Source: Episyrphus balteatus
Lineage: Eukaryota > Arthropoda > Insecta > Diptera > Syrphidae
Length of the DNA: 64,000 nt
Assembly: GCF_945859705.1 (NCBI RefSeq)
Contig: NC_079134.1
Location: forward strand, 83,584,951-83,648,950
Direction: 5' to 3'
Shown here: in pieces, positions 10,864 to 20,510 of the stretch
Numbering within the stretch: position 1 is the first letter of the stretch
Layout: every line of letters begins with the position of its first letter
Made by a program: the position numbers and the translations under genes
Notes under the pieces: generated by a model
Database searches by the model: none
Told to the model about the DNA's origin: nothing
What the model saw: only the letters and a program-made list of their open reading frames with translations

Positions 10864-13800
10864 TTAATTTAGTTTTCTTAACCCAAGTGCTTCAGTAAAT
10901 TTCGAGTGAACTTCACGACTCAATGGCTTGGTAAGAATATCTGCAGTCATCTGATCAGTTGGTATATGTTGCAACACAAACATCCCAGCAACAACAGATT
11001 CTCGAACAAAGTGATGTTTGATGTCGATATGTTTAGTGCGTGCATGAAAAACATGATCATTTGCCAAACACAGTGCACCACGATTATCAACAAAAATTTT
11101 AGTTTTAGCAAAGTCCAAAAATCCTAGCTCCAGCAATATACTTCTCAAGTAAATTGCTTCCTTTGAAGCTTCAGATAAACTTACATATTCAGCCTCTGTA
11201 GTGGAAAGGGCCACAGTTCTTTGTTTTGTTGATTTCCAAGAAATTGCTGCACCACTGAGTAAGAACACATACCCAGTATACGATCGACGATCTATGACAC
11301 AATTTCCCCAATCAGCATCAGTGTATCCACATAAGGCTTCTTTCTTTTTTGTATACACAAGCCCAAGACTTGCACTTCCAGCCAGATACCTTAGCACACG
11401 TTTCGCTGCTAACCAATGACATTTATGTGAATTGCAAGTAAATTGTCCCAATCTTGAGACAGTATTTGCAATATCTGGCCTTGTCGCCACAGATAGATAC
11501 ATCAAGGCACCAATAAGCTCTCGATAAGGAAATGTTTCATGTGAATCATTAACTGGTAAATTGTCAAAACTTACATTCTTTTCGGAAGGTGTCGCAACTG
11601 GATTGCACTTCTCCATTCCATATTGTTTGAGAAGACTTAGTGTATATCCCTTTTGACACAGTTCAATTTTTCCAGCTTCTTCTTGATTGATTTCCAGACC
11701 GAGACAATATTTCGCCAAACCAAGATCTTTAATTTCGAAATCTTCTTCCAAAAATTTCTTAAGTTGCGATGATCTTTTGGCATCTTTCGAAGCAACTAAT
11801 ATGTCGTCAACATATATTAGTACGAAGATTCTTTCGCCCTCAGAATCATCTTGAAAAAGACACGGCTCATTGACTGTAGGCTTCAATCCAAAACTCAGTA
11901 ACTTTTCTGTGAGTTTGAGATACCATTGACCAGCCTGTTTAAGTCCATAAATAGCCTTTTTCAACCTACAAGCATTGCCTCCATTTTGAAAACGGTTCAG
12001 CATCTTCTTCGCTTGCTCTCCAAAGTTCGATTTTTCCCCTTGTGTATAAATAATTCTTTGCAATATCTCATGCAACATTTCAGGTACTCTCATCGTCACT
12101 TCTTCATTTAATGTTGCATTTAAATATGCCGTCACAACATCAAATTGCCATACTTTTAGGTCAAACTGTACAGCAAGAGCCAATAGCAAACGTAAAGTTT
12201 CTAGTCTTGCAACTGGAGCAAATGTTTGATGATAGTTAACTCCATGCTTCTGACTATATCCTTTCGCTACGAGTCGAGCTTTTCGTCTTTCGACCTGACC
12301 ATCAGAGTTATGTTTGTTGGTCAAAACCCAACGGCACCCAACGACATCACTTTTCTTGTTGACCTCAACTATTTCCATGGTATCGTTTTTGAGCCAACTC
12401 ATTACTTCGGATTCCATGGCATCCTTCCATTCCACGCTTTCGTCACTGCTCATAGCATCAGCGACACTGATCTCAACAACACCAGCGAACTCTTCACTTT
12501 CGTTTTCTGTTTCAGCTAGTATTTGAAGGTTTTCTTCTTCGTTTTCTTCCTTTGATTCTGTTGTTTGAAAAAGTTTTCTTGGACGCCCTCTGCTTCCAGT
12601 ACGAAGTAAACGTGGCCTTCCAGGAGCTCTTTTAAGATCGGTAAGTGAATTTGGTTCGTTTGATTCAGGTTTTTCTTCAGAAATAATTTCATCTATCAAT
12701 TGACTCTGCTCTGCCTCAACTTGGCTTCGTTCGGGCTTTCCATTTTGCCACAAAATGAACAACTCATCTACTTCAGCAGGACAATCATTCGGAAGTTCTT
12801 GTGATTTCTCTTCAACGAATTTCAGATCACGACTATGCACAATTTGACGTTTACTCGGTACCCATACGCGATATCCTTTACTTTCTCGCGGATACCCAAC
12901 AAAAATTCCTTCAACAGATCTTGCCGCTAGCTTATCCTTGCCTGGATTTTTGTTCAAAATGTGCACCTTCGAACCAAATGTCTTCAGATATTTTAATCGA
13001 GGAATTTCTTTATTCCACTTAGCAAAAGGAGTTTCACCATTAAGACCACTGGTAGGACAACGATTTCGTATATGAGTTGCTGTTGCAACTGCTTCGGACC
13101 AAAATCCAGCACTCAGACCAGACTGTATCATCAAGCATCTAGCCATGTCCATGAGGGTTCGGTTCATTCTCTCGGCTAAACCATTTTGTTGTGGAGTATG
13201 AGGAATCGTCAACCTTCTCTTTATGCCTTTATCTGAAAGATATCGATCAAAATTAGCATTACAATACTCACCACCATTATCTGATTGTAGATATTTTATT
13301 TTTGCACCAGTTTGCCTTTCAACATAATTTTGATACATTTTGAATGCATCAAAAACGCCACTTTTTTGTTTCAGAAAGTAAACCTCGCACCATCTAGTAC
13401 TTTCATCTATAAATGTGACAAAATATTTTGCACCACAGATTGATTCCTTTCGAAATAGACCAACAACATCAGAATGGATTACTTTTAAAATCTCTTCGCA
13501 AGATTCTCGAGATTTTGGAAATGGTGTTGCCACCATCTTTCCTTTAAAGCACACATCGCACTCAAGTTTTTCATGGTTTTTCGTATTAATCGCAGGAATT
13601 CCACCGATTTGAATCAGCTTTAAAATGTCTTTGCTGTTCAAATGACCCAACCTTTCATGCCACTTCAACAGTTCGGAGCAATCAGGTCGGACAACCGCTT
13701 TTGCGCAATTTAGCTGTTCTTTTACTATGTAAAGATCACCTCTTCTATCGGCAATCATAGAAATTGTACCGTCTTTAGCTTGAACAATAGCTAATTCCTT

Positions 13801-14934
13801 ACCAAACTTTACTTCATGTCCCTTATTAGTAAGTCTTGCTACTGAAATTAAATTTGTTCGCAACTCCGGGACAAATAAAGTGTCCTTGAACTCAATCAAG
13901 CGAGGACCTTTATCGCTAGCCACAGTTATATGCACAATACCTCTGCCTTTGACTTCGGCTGTTGCATTGCTAGCAAGGTTCAGTTTAACCTTAGGTGATT
14001 CATGTAAGGATTGGAAAAGAACTTCATCACCGCACAAATGAGATGTGCAACCACTGTCTAGAATCCATTCCCTATTCGTCTTTGCATAGCACATATTACT
14101 TTCGTGAGCATTCGTAAGAAAATTTACAGCAAACGAATCATCAGTATTATGCGCATATTGCTTTGACTTCTTTTTAGGGAATTCAGACTTCTTAGTTTGA
14201 CACACATTCGCCTTGTGACCTGTAATACCACATTTAAAACATTTTACCTTTTTATCGAGAGGTTTCTGCGATAATTCTCCAGACCTATTTTGAGTCTTAA
14301 ACGCACCTCTTGAATTCTTTACTGACATTGCAATAACTGTACCTTCAGTTGATTGCTTTCTTGCTTCGCATTCTTCAATAATTTTGACTTTCAATGCTTC
14401 AGCAGAAGGAACATCATCGCGAGATTCGATCGCACATCGGAAATTTTCGAAAGAAGACGGAAGGCTATACAAAAGCATTATTGACAATAAATCACCATTT
14501 ATGGTCACTTTCATGCTTTCAAGCTTATCCACCGCATCGAAAAAATTTGCCATATGCTCCCTCACATCACCGCTATCATCTAGCTTTTGAAGCATTAACT
14601 GTTTCAACAGCGATGCTTTCCTAGCAGGACCCTTTGAAGCGTAAATTGACTCTAACTTGAGCCATACACTTCGTGATGTTTCGCATCCACGAATCTGCTT
14701 GAGTTCCAATGGATGAATGGACAAAATCAGGTCAGCTCTGGCCTTTCGATCTTGTTTACACCATTCTTGAACTGCAGCAGGAGGTACAGTTGGCTTTTCA
14801 GATGCCCCCGAGACGTATTCCCACAAATCATTTTTTGTAAGGAGTGCTTCAGCTTGCATGCTCCACGTATCATAATTTTCTTTTGAAAGTAATTCCAGCC
14901 TTGAGGAACTATACGTGGGAACATTGCCAGCCAT
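10864..14934 (-). CDS. Copia gag-pol polyprotein, 1356 aa
   Basis: The order is gag-PR-IN-RT-RNase H, as in Ty1/copia. Gag occupies about residues 1-230. A zinc knuckle CFKCGITGHKANVC (C232, C235, H240, C245) follows. The protease has WILDSGCTSHL (D293). Integrase has HHCC (H426, H431, C459, C462) and the catalytic triad D489 (HSDV), D552 (SDNGGEY), E588 (AERM). Two GRPR motifs lie near 772 and 784. RT starts near 860, with WQFDVVTAYL (D932) and YVDDILVA (1041-1048). RNase H ends in LSTTEAEYVSLS. All catalytic residues I can check are present and the frame is unbroken, so the protein is probably functional. The ATG at 14934 is about 130 bp inside the 5' LTR and matches gag starts of the family. 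Confidence 0.95.
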   Translation of the reverse strand: MAGNVPTYSSSRLELLSKENYDTWSMQAEALLTKNDLWEYVSGASEKPTVPPAAVQEWCKQDRKARADLILSIHPLELKQIRGCETSRSVWLKLESIYASKGPARKASLLKQLMLQKLDDSGDVREHMANFFDAVDKLESMKVTINGDLLSIMLLYSLPSSFENFRCAIESRDDVPSAEALKVKIIEECEARKQSTEGTVIAMSVKNSRGAFKTQNRSGELSQKPLDKKVKCFKCGITGHKANVCQTKKSEFPKKKSKQYAHNTDDSFAVNFLTNAHESNMCYAKTNREWILDSGCTSHLCGDEVLFQSLHESPKVKLNLASNATAEVKGRGIVHITVASDKGPRLIEFKDTLFVPELRTNLISVARLTNKGHEVKFGKELAIVQAKDGTISMIADRRGDLYIVKEQLNCAKAVVRPDCSELLKWHERLGHLNSKDILKLIQIGGIPAINTKNHEKLECDVCFKGKMVATPFPKSRESCEEILKVIHSDVVGLFRKESICGAKYFVTFIDESTRWCEVYFLKQKSGVFDAFKMYQNYVERQTGAKIKYLQSDNGGEYCNANFDRYLSDKGIKRRLTIPHTPQQNGLAERMNRTLMDMARCLMIQSGLSAGFWSEAVATATHIRNRCPTSGLNGETPFAKWNKEIPRLKYLKTFGSKVHILNKNPGKDKLAARSVEGIFVGYPRESKGYRVWVPSKRQIVHSRDLKFVEEKSQELPNDCPAEVDELFILWQNGKPERSQVEAEQSQLIDEIISEEKPESNEPNSLTDLKRAPGRPRLLRTGSRGRPRKLFQTTESKEENEEENLQILAETENESEEFAGVVEISVADAMSSDESVEWKDAMESEVMSWLKNDTMEIVEVNKKSDVVGCRWVLTNKHNSDGQVERRKARLVAKGYSQKHGVNYHQTFAPVARLETLRLLLALAVQFDLKVWQFDVVTAYLNATLNEEVTMRVPEMLHEILQRIIYTQGEKSNFGEQAKKMLNRFQNGGNACRLKKAIYGLKQAGQWYLKLTEKLLSFGLKPTVNEPCLFQDDSEGERIFVLIYVDDILVASKDAKRSSQLKKFLEEDFEIKDLGLAKYCLGLEINQEEAGKIELCQKGYTLSLLKQYGMEKCNPVATPSEKNVSFDNLPVNDSHETFPYRELIGALMYLSVATRPDIANTVSRLGQFTCNSHKCHWLAAKRVLRYLAGSASLGLVYTKKKEALCGYTDADWGNCVIDRRSYTGYVFLLSGAAISWKSTKQRTVALSTTEAEYVSLSEASKEAIYLRSILLELGFLDFAKTKIFVDNRGALCLANDHVFHARTKHIDIKHHFVRESVVAGMFVLQHIPTDQMTADILTKPLSREVHSKFTEALGLRKLN

Positions 14935-15044
14935 TTCAATCGTATGTGGATTTTCAAATTCAAATTAAAATATTTGAAAATTCTTGCCCTTAAAATATTC
15001 TTCAATTGGAAATAATCGCAATAATTTTATTTCTATGGAACTCT

Positions 15045-15063
15045 TGGTCCTGGGCCCATAACC
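15045..15063 (-). promoter_or_regulatory. Copia primer-binding site, initiator tRNA-Met type
   Basis: On the minus strand GGTTATGGGCCCAG follows the 5' LTR immediately. This is the classic copia primer site, complementary to an internal part of initiator tRNA-Met (known for Drosophila copia) and not to a tRNA 3' end. The next bases (GACCA) do not extend the match. Confidence 0.85.
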
Positions 15064-15299
15064 TGTGAAATATTATGCAGGTTCCCAAAAGAAGAATGTT
15101 CTTAGTAAAATGAATATTTATAATATACAAACAGGAACAATGTTTATTAAGCAAAAGTATTTGATTGAATGAAAAATATTAATTACAAAATTAATAAAAC
15201 ATAATTATCAGAAACACTATACATAAATTTAGTACAGTAAATATATCAAAGTAAATAATTATTGTAAACGTATATATTGTTAAAGACCAATATTTAACA
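15064..15299 (-). repeat. Copia 5' LTR
   Basis: 236 bp, identical to the left LTR. It should carry the promoter for the minus-strand transcript. No unambiguous TATA box can be singled out in this AT-rich sequence. Confidence 0.92.
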
Positions 15300-15304
15300 G
15301 TTAC

Positions 15305-15594
15305 ATCGTCCGACATGTGATGAAATGCGAAAAATGCTTGATTCTGCACGAAATGCTTTTCGTCAATTGCAGCTATTGCTAACATCAGATTTACTAGCGG
15401 AACATATGCTTCTTTACAAGCTTGAAACACTTTTGGATTCTGAGAGCCAAGTGCAATGGTCAGTACATCGATCAGCTGAAAAATTACCAACCCTCTCAGG
15501 AATGTTTCGGTTCCTTGAATTACGAGCAAGTCTATTATCTCAGTTGTCAGAAAAAAGTTCAAGTTATTGCGCACCGTCGAGAAGTGAAATGTAA
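15305..15594 (+). pseudogene. BEL/Pao gag, C-terminal part
   Basis: It continues the gag frame from 10593 after one copy of the copia TSD: a region with E-M-R-x-M-L-D-S, then L-L-T-S-D-L-L-A-E-H and H-R-S-A-E-K-L-P-T-L, and a stop at about 15592. Another frame stays open to 15682 and carries a plausible gag continuation (CNEFRITGSREKSFF), so a small frameshift probably shortened the protein. No zinc knuckle or protease follows before the polypurine tract. Confidence 0.7.
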
Positions 15595-15707
15595 TGAATT
15601 TCGAATAACTGGGAGTAGAGAAAAAAGTTTCTTTCATAATCTGGAATCTTCCGATAAAAAAAAACTGTTTCGACTGCCGTAGAAACTGAAAGTGAAGCAG
15701 AGCATTC

Positions 15708-15719
15708 ACGGGGGGAATG
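15708..15719 (+). promoter_or_regulatory. BEL polypurine tract
   Basis: ACGGGGGGAATG directly precedes the 3' LTR. Confidence 0.7.
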
Positions 15720-15991
15720 TGTTGCCGCCCGCAGTAGCAAATGGAATTGGGTTTTTATAGACGACTACAAGTTCTTTGGATAGAATAGAAATATATTTAC
15801 TTGTTGTTTTTTAAGTTAATTAATTTTTAGTTTTTGTTTTCTAATTTTTGTCATAAATTTTATTATTGAAAAATATCCCTTGAATTAAAAACATTCAATT
15901 TTTTAACGATATATATTTAAAATTTTGGATTTGTTTTTTCTTGCGTTGGAACTCAAGGTAAAGAAGCGGTTAAATATGAGCTATCGAAACA
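15720..15991 (+). repeat. BEL element 3' LTR
   Basis: 272 bp, starting TGTTGCCGCCCGCAG and ending ATCGAAACA, near-identical to the 5' LTR. CACTC follows directly as TSD. Confidence 0.85.
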
Positions 15992-16147
15992 CACTCCTTT
16001 TTTTATTTTCGCGGGAGAGTGAGTAAGATCATGGTCGTAAGAGATCCTTTCTTATTGTTCTCTTTTTAAATTAAAAAAAAAGGTTTTTTGTCGGCTGAAA
16101 AATTCTCTTCTCCTTTTTGATTCCAATTTAAAAAGCTCTTGTCGGCT
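15992..16147. repeat. Tandem repeat unit 2, remainder
   Basis: It continues the unit broken at 8754 and matches 8519-8655, with a 15-bp insertion (GAGAGTGAGTAAGAT) and small differences. It ends at CTTGTCGGCT, where a Tc1-derived sequence begins. Confidence 0.7.
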
Positions 16148-17026
16148 CTAATCTCTTATAATGGAAGGGGAAGAACACAAATACTCTCCTTATTATTCCA
16201 TTATTTAACAATATTGTTTACTGATGAGAGAAAATTTGTCCTCTTTGGTGGTACTGGATCTCCACAATACGTCCGACGTCCACCCAATACGGAATATGTT
16301 CCAAAGTATACGACGAAAGCAGTTAAACATGGAGGGTCAAAAATTTTAGTATTTTAACATATTTCTTTGTTAATAGCGGAACTTTTCGTTTACTTCAAGC
16401 GTACAAATTAGTCTCTAACAGTCGCCTCCGAATGTTCACTGCAATCATCCAGAAGGCTTAAGGCCTTCTGAATTTGAAACGGCGATGCAGAAGGCTCAAC
16501 TTTGCTCATCTGGACAATACGCCTGTCATCTACGACGGTCTTTTCTTTACTACCGCGCGTTTCGAATATACGATCCTAATATAACCTTGAATTTCCAAGT
16601 AGGTTTTCCCTTCTTTAAGCAGCTTTCGTATAAGTTTCCGTTATCCGAACTGCAGTGTTTTGCTCTTCGAACTTTAAATAGATTAAAACCGAAACAAATC
16701 GTTTTTTGTTGAAAAATTGTTCAAATTATATGAGTACTTACTATTAAAGCAAAAATAAATATTCTAAGTTATAAACCGCTTTTAAATTCTTAAAAAATAA
16801 CTTTAACTACTATTATTTTGAACAGGCCAAATTAGAAAGAACAACCAAAGGTCAATGAAAAATTATTAAGCACCTTCTTTTTCATTTTAAAACTACGATA
16901 CATTTATTAGTAATTGACCGTTACAAACTTTGACATCAAAGAAATTAAATTTTTAACCGTAGAAGCATCGTAAATATAAAAAATGTTATTTTGTTGCAGG
17001 CACTCCTATTATTTTGAACACAACTG
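16148..17026 (+). mobile_element. Decayed Tc1-like element, 3' portion
   Basis: A transposase fragment lies at the left. At 17008-17026 is a typical Tc1 terminus, reading inward CAGTTGTGTTCAAAATAATA and followed by TA (17027-17028). The matching left inverted repeat is missing. A related sequence CTATTATTTTGAACA in direct orientation lies near 16816, so the right end may be duplicated. Between 16358 and 16816 I recognise nothing except a small palindrome AGAAGGCTTAAGGCCTTCT near 16451. Confidence 0.55.
16190..16357 (+). pseudogene. Tc1-like transposase fragment
   Basis: The segment ILFTDERKFVLFGG followed by YVRRPPNTEY and KYTTKAVKHGG is the well-known central region of Tc1 transposases. It contains the second catalytic-domain stretch (F-x-D-E-x-K-F, R-R-P-x-x-x-x) and leads towards the W-G-C-F motif, which is lost because the frame stops at 16357. 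Only about 50 residues remain, with no DNA-binding domain and no further catalytic motifs. It is part of a decayed Tc1 element whose right end is near 17026. Confidence 0.8.
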
Positions 17027-17028
17027 TA

Positions 17029-17828
17029 TGTAGAAAAAGCCGCAATAATGCTTGAATCGAAGTTGACCGCAGCTAATCCACCGACATCGGTGGGTTAAAT
17101 TCCTAAACCAAGTCTGATCCAAGTTTGTACAATTGGCACTAACCGTGTTAAATGTTTTAGGTTTAGTGGGTCTAAGATCTCCATAAAGGTAAGTATGATG
17201 CACGTTTCTATTCATAAAAGAAACATTAAAAAAAGGGTCGAAATCAGTCATAGGCATATCTTTAAAATGATTTTAAAGCTCAAGTAGGTACTCTAAAATA
17301 CCTAATGCATCTGTTGGGGCAATTAATTATTTATCAACAAATTCCTGCACTTTAAAATTTAAGAAAATATGTAAGCAGGACATATTTTCTTAAATTTTAA
17401 AATTTTTCCCTTTAGGCAATTACCTAAGCTTTTTTGAGAAAACTGTTGAAGTGCATTTAATGGTCATATTGTGAAGCAACAAATTCAAGCAATTTTCAAT
17501 TCGGGTTTTCAATGAATTCAAAGTTTACCCCTAAAAATATGCAACATTTTTCATAAGACCCATAACGACATAGTAGGTACCATAAAACAAAAAATTGCAT
17601 AACGAACCTATTTCGAAATTTTAAATCCAGATGAACTGGAAAGCCCTACAAACATACATACCTATCTTACCTTTGTATGTCTATAATAAATTATGTAGGT
17701 TCCTACGTCATAAATTTTTTAAATCGAGCGAGAGACCGTACATCATACCTTCATAGAGGTCTGAAACCGACTAAGGAAAAAACATTTCAGGGTGTGCGTT
17801 TGTATTATTTTCATCAAAGCAGGCAGCA
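17029..17828. repeat. Diverged inverted-repeat stretch
   Basis: About 17140-17205, read on the minus strand, resembles 17735-17800 on the plus strand (CATCATAC followed by a CATAGAGGTCT-like stretch and AAAACATTT). The similarity even shows in translation (TYLYGDLRPTKPKTF against TSYLHRGLKPTKEKTF). This suggests two inverted arms of an old element about 700-800 bp long. I could not define ends or TSD. Confidence 0.4.
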
Positions 17829-17836
17829 GTGGAGGG

Positions 17837-18468
17837 CAGCGTTGCCACAAAGTGCCCGATCGGGCCATTTGGCCCCCTATTTTATATTTTGGCCCCTTGC
17901 CCGGGTCAATTAGAAATGCCCCACGAATCCAAATTATAGTAGATTTGTCTTCATATCGTGCTTATTAATAATTAAAAGGCTTTACAAAATTAAATATAAA
18001 TCATCGCGATACATCGCAACTTCAATGTGTTTCCACCACAAATAAATAGGAATGTATACTGAATTTATTAATTTATCTCGTTTAGTAATTTCATTTTTCT
18101 CACGTCAAAGCTTAATTTTATGTCTGTGAATTAAAATTTTAAAATGTACATCTGTGATTTTTTTTAATTTCTTTTGTAAACTAATAAAATCTAACAAATT
18201 TGTGGCCAAAAAAGCCCTTTTAAATATTTATCAGGCTTTTACATTCTAAAATGACGTTTTAAGAAATTTAAGAAGCCTGTTTAATGTTTATGAAATCGGC
18301 CATTAATGCATTGAAAAAATAAAAAAAGAATAAATACAATTTTAAATAAATTGATTTTATGTTTTAAGAAAAAGTTTGTTAGTAAAATCTTTGGCCCACA
18401 CTTTTGTCAAATGGCTCTCAAAAAATTTCGAAATGGCCATCTCTGCTTTTTTCTTCGCGGCAACGCTG
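17837..18468. mobile_element. hAT-type MITE, 632 bp
   Basis: Termini CAGCGTTGCC are inverted at both ends. The flanking 8-mers GTGGAGGG (17829-17836) and GTGGGGGG (18469-18476) match 7 of 8, as expected of a hAT TSD that has taken one mutation. The interior is non-coding. Shared GGCCATTT stretches lie next to both ends. Confidence 0.65.
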
Positions 18469-18476
18469 GTGGGGGG

Positions 18477-19109
18477 CGGAGTCAAAGTTTAAATCAACGC
18501 ATACACACTTGATTATTCCTATTTACAGTTAACACTGAACACATTTATGTATTTGGTTTGTTTTTATAATAAAAATAAGTCGCATCACAACCTGATTGGA
18601 TGAATAGCATTGAGTTGTGTTTTTCGGTTGCTTTAGTGGTAGTAAATAAAATAGGTACATCTCTCCAAAACTAGAGTGATAGACTTAAAGTATTGAAAAG
18701 CGATGAAAAGAATTACAAAAAATGTTGGGGGTATGTATATTTTTCAAGAGATGTCTAGGTTTCTTCTAGGCTAGGATATGGGACAAATTTTAACAATAGA
18801 TGTTTGTTGTTATAAGATATCTTTGAAAAAGGTAAGTAGATGTTTATACGTTGAATCAAATTAATTTCTGAAATTGAGAAGCTGTCTATATAATATAGAG
18901 AAATTAAATGGGGAGTAGCAGGAACCTTTGCAAACTTTGTTTTTGCTGTTGAGTTTAACTTAACGTCTTCCGTACCTATAGGTAGGTACTTGTTTTAAGG
19001 GCTTTTAAAGATAAAAGGGTAAGAATACTTGAATATTGGAAATGTAGCTTTTTAAAAAGCATTCATTTTTGAAAAATATACCTAAATAAAGCTATGCATA
19101 TATATATAT
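18477..19109. other. Non-coding stretch, nothing recognised
   Basis: AT-rich DNA without a coding signal or a repeat that I can pair with another part of the window. Confidence 0.4.
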
Positions 19110-19700
19110 TGCAACTGTTGCAGCCGATTTAAAGGTCAAACCGTGGAGCAACAAATTCTAGATTAGGGTATAAATTAGCAACAAAATATCTTCAAATTAC
19201 TGCGTACTTAAATTTTCAAATTTTCGTTGTGGCGTACCCAGCTTGATGGATGACGTCATCGAAGAGGGGATTGGGTAGTGATAGAAATTTTAAAAATAGC
19301 TTTTTGCAGAGCAACAAATTCGGTATATAAATTGGGGTTTTTAGTTTTTTTGAAAAAGCGTATAGATAAAAAGTGTCCAAAATATTGCATCTGTTGCAGT
19401 CGATTTGAAGGTCAAATCGTGGAGCAACAAATTCAAGATTGGGGTAACAAATTAGCAACGAAATAGCCTCAAATTTCTGCATACTTAGATTTTCAAATTT
19501 GCGTTGTGGCGTACAAAGCTTGACGTCAAGCTGGGTACGCCACAGATTTAAGGGGTAAGGGGTAAGGGGGGAACAAAAAATTCGGGATTGAAAAAGCGTA
19601 TAGATAAAAAGTTGAAGTCGATTTGAAGGTCAAATCGTGGAGCAACAAATTCAAGATTAGGGTAACAAATTAAACATAACTCTGTAAATTGTGCAATATA
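19110..19700. repeat. Three direct repeats around a GTGGAGCAACAAATTC core
   Basis: A unit containing GATTTGAAGGTCAAATCGTG then GAGCAACAAATTC, and further on AACAAATTAGCAAC, occurs near 19125, 19397 and 19617, the first copy slightly diverged. Copies one and two also share the downstream TTGTGGCGTAC and AGCTTGA stretch. The third copy is short. Near 19506-19545 GTGGCGTAC faces an inverted GTACGCCAC across AAAGCTTGACGTCAAGCTGG, which is itself palindromic. Origin unknown. Confidence 0.6.
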
Positions 19701-19964
19701 GTTTAAGAAAAAATAAATGTAAAAATTTCTGCTACAATAAAAACAATACAATACAAATACCCTTAACCTAAATTTTCTTCCACATCAGAATCATTAACTG
19801 CACTAATTTTGTTTTTTTTTTTTGCGCATTATTTCTATTTCTACTCTTTGAACGATTTCTAAAATAACTGTTATTACGGTTTTTCATACAGCAATACTTC
19901 TGTGTGTTTCCCCAGGTCCCCACCTTTTACTAAATAATATTGTAATTTATCAAAATTTCTCACT

Positions 19965-20510
19965 CTTGACCTTGAATTACCACGAACCGCATCTTACTGT
20001 TGTTCTTCTGGAATCTCTGTCACCATCGCCACGTTTTGTCCTCACAGAATTTACAGCCACTGCCGAACCACCACTCATATTCGCTATATCTATCTCTATT
20101 AACACCATATTCAAAGCTATTTCACATGCTTTTTCCCATATTAATTTATCAGTGTCGATTAATTTGGACTGTATTCGTTTGTTCTTGAGCCCCATGAGTA
20201 GACGATCCTTCAAAGCTTTGTTTAAAAACTCAATGTATTTACAACCTTCTGCCAGCTACTTAATAGCAACAACAAAATCTGAGACACTTTCATCTAGTTC
20301 TTGTTTTCTATTTAGAAATGTATAACGCTCAGCGGTAGTATTTTTCTTGGGATCAAAATATGCTACCAATTTTTTCACAAGCTCGTCATATTTCAGTTCA
20401 TCAGGCTTTTTTGGAGCATGATATATAAATCACCCCCTCCGATACCGATTAAAAACGAGACCTTATCATCGTCGGTCGTTATTTTGATGAGTTTAAGGGG
20501 TAATAACACC
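19965..20510 (-). pseudogene. Gypsy-type gag relic
   Basis: Minus-strand reading gives PKKPDELKYDELVKKL, then FDPKKNTTAERYTFLNRKQ, DESVSDFVVAIK, a stop, LAEGCKYIEF, LKDRLLMGLKNKRIQSKL and KACEIALNM. This is the capsid part of gypsy-group gag proteins. It has at least one in-frame stop and one frameshift near 20430, and no zinc knuckle or LTR is visible nearby. The fold is like that of the gag at 61930-62930, but the two are clearly different families at sequence level. Confidence 0.75.

Larger units (their letters stand above)
10594..15299 (-). mobile_element. Ty1/copia LTR retrotransposon, apparently intact
   Basis: It has two identical 236-bp LTRs (10594-10829 and 15064-15299) with TG...CA ends and a 5-bp TSD GTTAC (10589-10593, 15300-15304). 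A primer site lies at the right LTR and a polypurine tract at the left LTR, so transcription runs right to left. The single long ORF has no stop or frameshift. Identity of the two LTRs by eye over all 236 positions means very recent insertion. It sits inside the gag of a BEL element, in opposite orientation. Confidence 0.95.
8755..15991 (+). mobile_element. BEL/Pao LTR retrotransposon, gag-only, split by copia
   Basis: The LTRs at 8755-9028 and 15720-15991 both start TGTTGCC and end CGAAACA. The 5-bp TSD CACTC lies at 8750-8754 and 15992-15996. A primer-binding site follows the left LTR and a G-rich polypurine tract precedes the right LTR. Without the nested copia element and its duplicated target, the internal part is only about 2 kb and encodes one gag-like protein. 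Protease, RT, RNase H and integrase are absent. The LTRs differ by about two substitutions and a 2-bp indel, so this deleted form was mobilised recently, presumably by enzymes of a full-length relative. Confidence 0.85.

Noticed and set aside
15191..15709. 172-codon minus-strand open frame
   Set aside because: Antisense shadow of the BEL gag and copia LTR.
16485..16712. 75-codon open frame (MQKAQLCSSGQYACHL...)
   Set aside because: It lies in a decayed Tc1 region. No domain, and it does not look like Tc1 transposase.
17677..17913. Similar 15-residue texts in frames at 17009-17257 and 17677-17913 as a protein family
   Set aside because: The similarity is explained by inverted DNA repeats. 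Both frames are short and without domain.
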